NCBI GenBank assembly: GCA_947380175.1
Contig: CANCPZ010000007.1
Coordinates: 1 to 32,680, forward strand
From: Bacteroidota bacterium
Lineage (GTDB): Bacteria; Bacteroidota; Bacteroidia; 2-12-FULL-35-15
Reading direction: 5' to 3'
DNA length: 32,680 bases
Of the stretch, positions 1 through 6,925 are shown in pieces. The notes beneath the pieces are model-generated. The model ran no database searches. It had not been told where the DNA came from and was given only the letters and a program-made list of their open reading frames with translations. A program made the position numbers and the translations under genes. Each line of letters opens with the position of its first letter. The stretch's first letter is position 1.

Positions 1-1778
1 CATCGCATCCAGCAGGTACACCTGAAAATTGTTTTGAGCTAAAAGATAATTCACCTACTTGGCGTAATTACCTTGCAACTTTTTTTAACAATGTTGATAA
101 TAGTTTATTGAGTCCTATTAAAACGGGCGATTACGTATTAGCATATTCTCAAAAATCATTGAGCAATGCAATTTATGATTTTGTTACACCTAATGCATTA
201 GGTTGGGTTTTTGAACACGTTTTAGGTAGCACTCAATTAGCAACTATGCCAGCATCGCGTCCTTATATTTTATTTACTAAAATAGGTTCAAATGTTTCAA
301 AAGAAGTTGTTGGTTCAGCAACTAGTTCAATTATTACTTTTGATACAGCAATCACTTCAAATTTTACCAGTGGGTCAATTTATTCGCCCGTAATAGGGCC
401 TGCTTTAAGTTGGGGTTCATTTCATTGGCGTCAAAGAACACTTGATGGTGCAACAACGCAAGATAGTATTGTTGTAAAAATAATTGGTATTAAAGTAAAT
501 GGAACCGAGGATTCGCTTGCTTGTTTTCATATTGATTCATTGGATGTATATGATTTAGCTCGTTATGTTGATGTTGCCCAATATCCCAAAATACGTTTGG
601 TAGCATCTATGCAGGACCCTAATCTGCATACACCACCTCAAATGAAACGCTGGCAAGTAATATACGCCCCAGTTCCTGAAGCTACAATTAATCCTGCAAT
701 AGGTTTTTCGTATGCTCAAGGCGACACTTCAGTTATGCAGCAAGGTAATAAAGTAAAAATATACTTGCCAATACAAAATATAGGCGATATGCCATTTGTT
801 GATAGTTTATTGGTTACCTACTGGATAGAGGATGCAAATAGAGGTATCCATTCTTTGCCTTCAAAAGTTAAGAAACCAGGATTTATGCCAGGCGAAGTAA
901 TAATGGACACAATTAATTTAAATTCATCTTCATATATGGGTAATTGTGGATTATGGGTGGAGGTTAACCCTGTTAACCCATTAAATCCAATAGATCTTAG
1001 TAATACGCAGCTTGAGCAATATCATTTTAACAATATAGCTTGTATTGGTTTTACTGTTAATCCAGACAGGATAAATCCTTTATTGGATGTTACATTTGAT
1101 GGAGTTCATATTTTAAATAATGATATCGTTTCAGCAAAACCCAACATTTTGATAAAGCTTAAAGATGAGAATCAGTATCTTGCTTTAAATGATACCAGTG
1201 ATTTTAAAATATTTATTCAAAGCCCTTCACAGCCTTTAAAACGAATTTATTTTGGAAACTCTATTACATTTATTCCTGCCGTGTTACCAAACAATAGTTG
1301 TAAAATAAATTATATGCCATCGCTTATCGAAGATGGAACCTACCAGCTGATTATTGAGGCTAAAGATCGATCTAATAATTTATCTGGTATAAATGACTAT
1401 AAAATAAGTTTTGAAGTAATAAATAAATCTACCATTACCGAAGTGATGAATTATCCTAATCCGTTTTCTACATCAACGCATTTTGTTTTTACAATAACGG
1501 GCTCAGTAATTCCTACTTATTTCAAGATTCAAATTTTAACTATTACAGGTAAGGTTGTTCGTGAAATTAATAATGATGAATTAGGTGTTATACATATTGG
1601 CAGAAACATTTCAGATTATGCTTGGAATGGTAAAGATGAGTTTGGCGACCAGCTAGCAAATGGACTTTATTTATATAGAGTAGTTACTTCAATAAATGGA
1701 GAGATAATTGAAAAAACCCAAACGGATGCTGATCAGTATTTCAAAAAAGGATTTGGGAAAATGTATTTAATGAGATAA
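1..1778 (+). CDS. T9SS-exported surface protein, C25-peptidase-like family, C-terminal part (5' truncated)
   Basis: The frame is open to the left window edge (codons from base 3), so this is the C-terminal ~590 residues of a larger protein; the TTG at 108 is internal. The first visible section (PIKTGDYVLAYS, then LGSTQLATMPASRPYILF) resembles an ILEI/FAM3-like domain. The following WRQRTLDG, DLARYVDVAQYPKIRL and MKRWQVIYAPVPEA segments match the region that follows the peptidase in Bacteroidota C25-type proteins. Ig-like beta domains follow. The end is a T9SS type A sorting domain: NYPNPFS near 1452-1472, then YAWNGKDEFG and NGLYLYRVV. The protein is therefore expected to cross the outer membrane by T9SS and be surface-attached or released. 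The catalytic domain lies outside the window, so peptidase activity is inferred. It ends about 140 bases before the exporter promoter and is probably a separate unit. Confidence 0.75.
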   Translation, partial: SHPAGTPENCFELKDNSPTWRNYLATFFNNVDNSLLSPIKTGDYVLAYSQKSLSNAIYDFVTPNALGWVFEHVLGSTQLATMPASRPYILFTKIGSNVSKEVVGSATSSIITFDTAITSNFTSGSIYSPVIGPALSWGSFHWRQRTLDGATTQDSIVVKIIGIKVNGTEDSLACFHIDSLDVYDLARYVDVAQYPKIRLVASMQDPNLHTPPQMKRWQVIYAPVPEATINPAIGFSYAQGDTSVMQQGNKVKIYLPIQNIGDMPFVDSLLVTYWIEDANRGIHSLPSKVKKPGFMPGEVIMDTINLNSSSYMGNCGLWVEVNPVNPLNPIDLSNTQLEQYHFNNIACIGFTVNPDRINPLLDVTFDGVHILNNDIVSAKPNILIKLKDENQYLALNDTSDFKIFIQSPSQPLKRIYFGNSITFIPAVLPNNSCKINYMPSLIEDGTYQLIIEAKDRSNNLSGINDYKISFEVINKSTITEVMNYPNPFSTSTHFVFTITGSVIPTYFKIQILTITGKVVREINNDELGVIHIGRNISDYAWNGKDEFGDQLANGLYLYRVVTSINGEIIEKTQTDADQYFKKGFGKMYLMR

Positions 1779-1916
1779 GTGTTGGATTTATAAATTCATA
1801 AATAAATACGTTCTGCCTTTTTTTATTCGTTTTTAAAGTATCTGATAATTATTGTATTTATTCATTCATTTTAAATTAAAGAGTTGTAAAGTCCTTTTTT
1901 TATTGCAAACTATTTT

Positions 1917-1924
1917 TAAATTTG
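1917..1924 (+). promoter_or_regulatory. Putative -7 element for the exporter operon
   Basis: TAAATTTG fits the Bacteroidota TAnnTTTG -7 consensus exactly. It lies 26 bases before the ATG at 1951, which supports that ATG as the tolC-like start. No convincing TTTG -33 element was found at the usual spacing; a TTG at 1903-1905 is too close. Confidence 0.5.
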
Positions 1925-1950
1925 TAAGAATGTTATTTTACAAATTAGCA

Positions 1951-3492
1951 ATGAACAAAAACTGTACGTTAAATCTAACTATTTATATATTTTTTTTATT
2001 TTCAATACGTACATCTTCTTCAGTTGCTCAATTAAAAGTAGAGGAGGTTATTCAAAAAATTATTACAAACAATCCTGATTTACAGGCGAATTCAAAAAAA
2101 ATAAATCAGGCAACAGGTATTCTTCTTCAAGCTAAAGGTTCTTTTAATACAACCTATTCCGCAAATTTTAATAAGGCGCTTGCTAAAACAGATTATACTT
2201 ACGAATCTCCAACTTTATCTACACCAATTGATTCTTGGAATTATTCCGTGGGTGTTTCGCGCAAGTTGCCCTGGGGTATGGTTATTTCGCCATCTGTGGG
2301 AGTTAAAAATTATGGTTATGTCGAGTCGTATCCAGGGAAAGGAGATGTGTTAACTAATCATGGTGTTGCTTCTTTAAGGGTTGTGCAGCCTTTATTATTA
2401 GGGCTTGGTAAAAAATACAATATGGCAAATATTCGTAACGCACAGCTAGCTATTTCTGCTACCGAACACGAATATATTTATCAAGCATCAGAAATTATTT
2501 TACAAAGTTTAGAAACATATATACAATATATAGGTGCTTATCAGAATTTACTTATTCAAATTCAAACGGAAGCAAGTTTAAATAAAGCTATTGTCGATGT
2601 AAATCGTTTGATAAAATTGGATGCATTACCTGCATCTGAAGTTATCATTCTCGAGGCCCAATTATCCAATCAAAGAGCAATGCATAAGCTTGCTGAAAAT
2701 AAAATGGAGTCAGTAAAAAATCAATTAGGGGCACTAATGGGATTAAAAGAAGAAGAAATTTATTCAATGCCGCTTCCTGATACTGTTTTTCCTGTAACAT
2801 TTTCTAATAGCACTATTAATGAGGATTTTATTAAAAATTGGTTAGATAAATCTTTCGTAAACCGACATGATTACATGGCTCTTGAAAAAAATATACAAAG
2901 TGCTGAACTGGATTGTTTTGTTAGTAAAAAAAGTGTAAAACCTCGATTAGATTTAACTCTGACCACTGGTTATACTGGTTTATCACAGGCGTTAAATTCA
3001 GAACAATATTACCAGTCATTAACACAAAATATTCCGGGTGTGAACTACATGGTTGGGCTTTCATTCGTTTTTTTAGGAAAAAATGACTATGCAAAAGGAA
3101 AAGAAATAGAAACACTTTCAACATTGGATATATTAGAAGAGCAGAAAAAAAAATTAATTTTAAATATTCATAATCAAATAAAACAAACTGGAAATAATTA
3201 TAAAAACAATGCTCAAGTGGTAGGATTCTTAAGTGAATCCGAAAAAAATTATAAAAAAGCATACCAAAATGAAATAAGAAAATTTCAAGCAGGTACCTCT
3301 ACATCATTTATTGTTGTTCAGGTTCAGAATGATTATTTATTGTCAAAAAATCAATTGGTATCATTATTAACAGACCTTAATATTTCAGTTCTTGAATTTC
3401 GTCATAACACCGGTACTTTAATTGAAGCACAATCGGATAACACATTTAATATTAATCCCACAAAAATTTTTACATTGCCTTTGGCTAAATAA
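1951..3492 (+). CDS. TolC-family outer-membrane efflux protein
   Basis: Outer-membrane/periplasmic channel expected to complete the tripartite exporter encoded just downstream. From the ATG at 1951 the 513-residue product begins with a signal peptide (MNKN, hydrophobic IYIFFLFSI, ending SSSVAQ), followed by VEEVIQKIITNNPDL, the typical TolC/OEP opening. Two OEP repeats with long helices can be seen, for example around ATEHEYIYQASEIIL and in the C-terminal YKKAYQNEIRKFQAGT..VVQVQNDYL segment. The frame is open upstream to TTG 1852 and an ATG at 1930, but these add residues before the signal peptide and lie upstream of or at the expected transcript start. The stop is 9 bases before the hlyD-like ATG, so the two are surely co-transcribed. 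Family assignment is firm; its partnership with this exporter is inferred from context. Confidence 0.88.
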   Translation: MNKNCTLNLTIYIFFLFSIRTSSSVAQLKVEEVIQKIITNNPDLQANSKKINQATGILLQAKGSFNTTYSANFNKALAKTDYTYESPTLSTPIDSWNYSVGVSRKLPWGMVISPSVGVKNYGYVESYPGKGDVLTNHGVASLRVVQPLLLGLGKKYNMANIRNAQLAISATEHEYIYQASEIILQSLETYIQYIGAYQNLLIQIQTEASLNKAIVDVNRLIKLDALPASEVIILEAQLSNQRAMHKLAENKMESVKNQLGALMGLKEEEIYSMPLPDTVFPVTFSNSTINEDFIKNWLDKSFVNRHDYMALEKNIQSAELDCFVSKKSVKPRLDLTLTTGYTGLSQALNSEQYYQSLTQNIPGVNYMVGLSFVFLGKNDYAKGKEIETLSTLDILEEQKKKLILNIHNQIKQTGNNYKNNAQVVGFLSESEKNYKKAYQNEIRKFQAGTSTSFIVVQVQNDYLLSKNQLVSLLTDLNISVLEFRHNTGTLIEAQSDNTFNINPTKIFTLPLAK

Positions 3493-3501
3493 AAACACAC
3501 A

Positions 3502-4767
3502 ATGAGTCAACTTTTTAGAAAAGATGCTTTAGATAAACTTCAATCACCAGAACGTCTCAATGAGATGGTTCAGATTACCAACAAAAAAGCATGGTTTGCC
3601 CTTTGTGGTATTGGTGGTATGCTTATTATTGGAATTATTTGGTGCTTTTTGGGTCGCATTCCTGAAACAGTGAAGGGAGATGGAATGTTACTTCAGCCTG
3701 AAGGTGTTACTGAAATAGTTGTAAGTGGAACAGGAATTCTTTCAAAGATTACAGTTAAAGAGGGCGCACTTGTTCATAAAGGTGATGTCCTTGCATATTT
3801 ATCGATTCCTGAAATGGAAATGCAAATTTCGAATGCTCAAAAAAATCTATTAGAGTCGAAAGAGTATTTTGATGATCTTAGTTTGTTTGACGAAAAAGAT
3901 ATTTCCATGCGTCAGAATTTACTCGGTAAAAAAGAAAATCTTCAAAATAATACGATTAAGTCAAACGAGCAACTATTGCAGTTTTATAAAGATAAAATTA
4001 CATCTCAAGAAGCTTTATTAAAAGATGGTTTGATAACTAAAGAAACTATTTTAAATACACGAAATGAATATTTTCGTTTGCAACAGCAACAAGATGGTTT
4101 AAAGAATGAAATTGTTTCGGTAGGTTTGGATATGTTTCAAAATGTAAATCAAAAAGATAAAGAGCGTAAAATCATGAAGCAAAAAATCAATGATGCAGAA
4201 CGTAATCTTCAACAAATAAAAACATTGTATGGTTTGATGGGTACTATTTATAGTAGCACAACAGGAACTGTTATCGAAATTCTTGCAAATACCGGTAATA
4301 TGCTTATACCTGGAACCACATTGATGCGTGTAGAACCAACAAAAGAAAATGAAGCATTAGAGTGCAATATTTATGTTAGATCTACCGAGGGTAAACGCGT
4401 TGTGCCTGGAATGAAAGTAAAAATTTCTCCGTCTACTGTTGAGCGTGAGGAATATGGTTTTATTGTTGGTACCGTAACGTATGTTTCTCAATATCCTGCC
4501 TCTTTTCAAGGAATGGTTCGCATATTGGGCAATAAAGATATTTCTCAATCCTTTATGACTCAAGGCGGTCCGCCAATATCCATAAGGGTTGCACTTGATA
4601 AGTCAAGTGCAACATATAGTGGTTATCAATGGACATCCGGTAAAGGACCAAATACAAAAATAAAAACAGGAACTATTTGTACGGCTCAAATAGAAGTGAA
4701 TTCGAAACGACCAGTAGAACTTTTGTTTATTAAACTGGACAAATTAAGACATAGCGACAGGTGGTAA
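3502..4767 (+). CDS. HlyD-family adaptor of an NHLP-type bacteriocin export system
   Basis: Periplasmic membrane-fusion subunit linking the ABC exporter to the TolC-like channel. The N-terminus (LFRKDALDKLQSPERLNEMV) followed by one transmembrane helix at about residues 31-51 and GRIPETVKGDG is the characteristic opening of the NHLM/NHLP HlyD family (TIGR03794 type). A biotinyl/lipoyl-like half (about 65-103, EGALVHKGDVLAYL) precedes a long coiled-coil hairpin (about 105-240), the second lipoyl half (SSTTGTVIEILANTGNMLIPG) and a beta-barrel domain (RVVPGMKVKISPS). At 421 residues it has a normal length for the family. It starts at ATG 3502, 9 bases after the tolC-like stop, and its stop overlaps the ABC1 start by 7 bases. 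Two inverted repeats lie inside the gene at 4564-4613. Confidence 0.9.
   Translation: MSQLFRKDALDKLQSPERLNEMVQITNKKAWFALCGIGGMLIIGIIWCFLGRIPETVKGDGMLLQPEGVTEIVVSGTGILSKITVKEGALVHKGDVLAYLSIPEMEMQISNAQKNLLESKEYFDDLSLFDEKDISMRQNLLGKKENLQNNTIKSNEQLLQFYKDKITSQEALLKDGLITKETILNTRNEYFRLQQQQDGLKNEIVSVGLDMFQNVNQKDKERKIMKQKINDAERNLQQIKTLYGLMGTIYSSTTGTVIEILANTGNMLIPGTTLMRVEPTKENEALECNIYVRSTEGKRVVPGMKVKISPSTVEREEYGFIVGTVTYVSQYPASFQGMVRILGNKDISQSFMTQGGPPISIRVALDKSSATYSGYQWTSGKGPNTKIKTGTICTAQIEVNSKRPVELLFIKLDKLRHSDRW
4564..4613 (+). repeat. Two adjacent intragenic inverted repeats in hlyD-like gene
   Basis: A perfect 11-bp inverted repeat (arm 4588-4598, GTTGCACTTGA; TAAG loop 4599-4602; arm 4603-4613) could fold as a stable tetraloop hairpin in the mRNA. 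Ten bases ahead of... its first arm begins 13 bases after a shorter GC-rich dyad, GGCGG-T-CCGCC (4564-4574). Both lie inside the coding frame (around residues 355-371), about 150-200 bases before the ABC1 start. No T-run follows, so a terminator is unlikely. Function unknown; chance is possible. Confidence 0.6.
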
Positions 4768-6923
4768 AAAAAGGTTATGTAAATACACCAATAGTTCTTC
4801 AGATGGAGGCCGTAGAGTGTGGGGCTGCAAGCCTTAGCATGATACTTCGCTATTATGGAAGGTTTCAGCCATTGGATAGATTACGTGTAGATTGCGATGT
4901 TTCAAGGGATGGAAGTAAAGCAGGAAACATTTTACGTGCAGCGCGATTGCATGGTCTTGAAGCCAAAGGTTTTAAAATGGAGGTTCCTGATTTAGAAGAT
5001 GTAGTTATGCCCGTAATTATCCACTGGAACTTTAATCACTTTTTGGTTTTAGAAGGAAGGGATAAAAAATGGTATTACTTGAATGACCCTCAAACAGGTC
5101 ATAAAAAGGTCTCTCACGAAGAATTTCATGGTTCGTTTACTGGAATTGTTTTATCATTCTCACCTTCCAGTACTTTTGAAAAAACAAGTAATAAAAACCC
5201 ACTTTGGTCTGGATTAAAAGATAGATTAGTGCCGCATAAATCGGCAGTATCTTTTTTAATCATCATTGGTTTTTTGTTAATTATTCCTGGATTAATTATT
5301 CCAAGTTTTTCAAAAGTTTTTGTAGATAATATTTTGATTAAGGGTTCTAAAGATTGGTTGTGGCCATTAATTGCTGGTATGACCTTAACATTTAGTTTGC
5401 GTTTTTTTCTTGAGAATATTAAATATAAATATTTGCTAAAAACAAATAGCAAGATAGATTTGATTACTTCGGCAGCTTTTTTTTGGCATGTTTTAAGTTT
5501 GCCGATTAACTTTTTTACACAACGTCATCCTGGTGAAATAGGCAGTAGGGTAGGAGTTAATAGCAAGGTCGCAGGTTTTATTTCAGGGGAGTTTGCCAAT
5601 AATTTTCTAGATATTATTAAGGTTGTTTTTTTTGCATTATTAATGTGGTTATACTCCCCCTTGCTTACCTTAATTGGTATTTTTCTATCAGCCATCAATG
5701 TGTTAATATTAAAGTATTTTTCTTTAAAACGGAAAGAAGGATATATACGTTATTCTAAAGAAGCTGGCAATTTAAGTGGTGTAACAATGGCTGGATTACA
5801 AACAATCGAAACATTAAAAGCAACAGGTCGTGAAAATGATTTTTTTGTTCGGTGGTCAGGCCAATTTACAAAAGTGCTTAATTCGGAGCAGGAGTTGGCG
5901 TTGACATCAATTTTAATGAATTCAATGCCTGCTTTAGTTAATCTTTTAATAAATGTTTCTGTACTTATTTTTGGTGCTTGGAAAGTTATGAATGGTCAAC
6001 TTACAATGGGTATGTTAGTTGCTTTTCAAAGTTTAATGGTTAGCTTTTCTGGTTCGGTAGCTAATTTAATTGGCTTAGGAGCATATCTGCAGGAAATGGA
6101 AGGTGACTTAACACGTTTGGATGATATCATGAAAACAGAGGGAGATAAAACCGTATTGAAAGCAAGAAAAAATGTAGAAAAAGATTATTCCATTTATGGA
6201 CAAAAACTGGAAGGTTATATTGATTTTAAAAATGTAACTTTTGGGTATAGTAGATTGGCAGCCCCATTGATTGAAAATTTTTCGTTAAGTGTTACACCTG
6301 GTCAACGTATAGCATTGGTTGGTGGATCGGGAAGTGGTAAATCTACTTTAGCTAAAGTTCTTGCAGGATTATATGAGCCAGTAAAAGGAAAAATTTTATT
6401 GGATGGCGTACCTTCTAATAAATGGTCGCGTCAGGTAATAAATAATTCGGTTGCAATGGTTGATCAGGATATTTTTTTATTTGAAGGTAAAATTCGGGAT
6501 GTGTTAACTTTCTGGGATGATGATATAACAGAACAACAGATTATTAAGGCTGCTAAAGATGCTGAAATACACGATCTTATTGCATCTAAAAAAGAAGGAT
6601 ATGATTTTATTATTAATGAAGGTGGTGGTAATTTTTCTGGTGGTCAGCGTCAACGCTTGGAAATTGCAAGAGCATTGGTTGGTAATCCATCTATTTTAAT
6701 TTTAGATGAAGCAACAAGTGCATTGGATCCTCCTACCGAAAAATTAGTGTATGACAATATAAAAAAAAGAAAATGTACCGTGATAGTTGTAGCACACAGA
6801 TTAAGCACAATACGCGATTCTGATGAAATTATTATGCTCGATGGTGGAAAAATAATTGAAAGAGGAACACATTCAGACCTTGTTAAATTACAAGGTAAAT
6901 ATTACGAACTTATTAAAATGTAA
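4761..6923 (+). CDS. NHLP-type ABC exporter subunit 1 with C39 leader peptidase domain
   Basis: Inner-membrane ATPase/permease that should cleave a double-glycine-type leader and export the released peptide. The N-terminal C39 domain (about 8-135) has an apparently complete active site: Q14 (oxyanion), C20 in EAVECGAAS, H93 in FNHFLVLEG and D109 in YLNDPQTG. The membrane domain spans about 160-440. The nucleotide-binding domain has Walker A GGSGSGKST (521-529), signature FSGGQ (625-629), Walker B ILILDE (645-650) and switch H679. Order and length (720 residues) fit the NHLM ABC1 family (TIGR03796 type). It starts at GTG 4761, overlapping the hlyD-like stop by 7 bases, which suggests translational coupling; no ATG precedes the conserved IVLQMEAVECG block. 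The substrate is unknown because no precursor is seen nearby. Confidence 0.93.
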   Translation: MVKKGYVNTPIVLQMEAVECGAASLSMILRYYGRFQPLDRLRVDCDVSRDGSKAGNILRAARLHGLEAKGFKMEVPDLEDVVMPVIIHWNFNHFLVLEGRDKKWYYLNDPQTGHKKVSHEEFHGSFTGIVLSFSPSSTFEKTSNKNPLWSGLKDRLVPHKSAVSFLIIIGFLLIIPGLIIPSFSKVFVDNILIKGSKDWLWPLIAGMTLTFSLRFFLENIKYKYLLKTNSKIDLITSAAFFWHVLSLPINFFTQRHPGEIGSRVGVNSKVAGFISGEFANNFLDIIKVVFFALLMWLYSPLLTLIGIFLSAINVLILKYFSLKRKEGYIRYSKEAGNLSGVTMAGLQTIETLKATGRENDFFVRWSGQFTKVLNSEQELALTSILMNSMPALVNLLINVSVLIFGAWKVMNGQLTMGMLVAFQSLMVSFSGSVANLIGLGAYLQEMEGDLTRLDDIMKTEGDKTVLKARKNVEKDYSIYGQKLEGYIDFKNVTFGYSRLAAPLIENFSLSVTPGQRIALVGGSGSGKSTLAKVLAGLYEPVKGKILLDGVPSNKWSRQVINNSVAMVDQDIFLFEGKIRDVLTFWDDDITEQQIIKAAKDAEIHDLIASKKEGYDFIINEGGGNFSGGQRQRLEIARALVGNPSILILDEATSALDPPTEKLVYDNIKKRKCTVIVVAHRLSTIRDSDEIIMLDGGKIIERGTHSDLVKLQGKYYELIKM

Positions 6924-6925
6924 TT

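Noticed and set aside
1852-1950. Longer TolC-like start at TTG 1852 or ATG 1930
   Set aside because: Both put extra residues before a good signal peptide, and the TAnnTTTG element at 1917-1924 points to a transcript starting near 1930.
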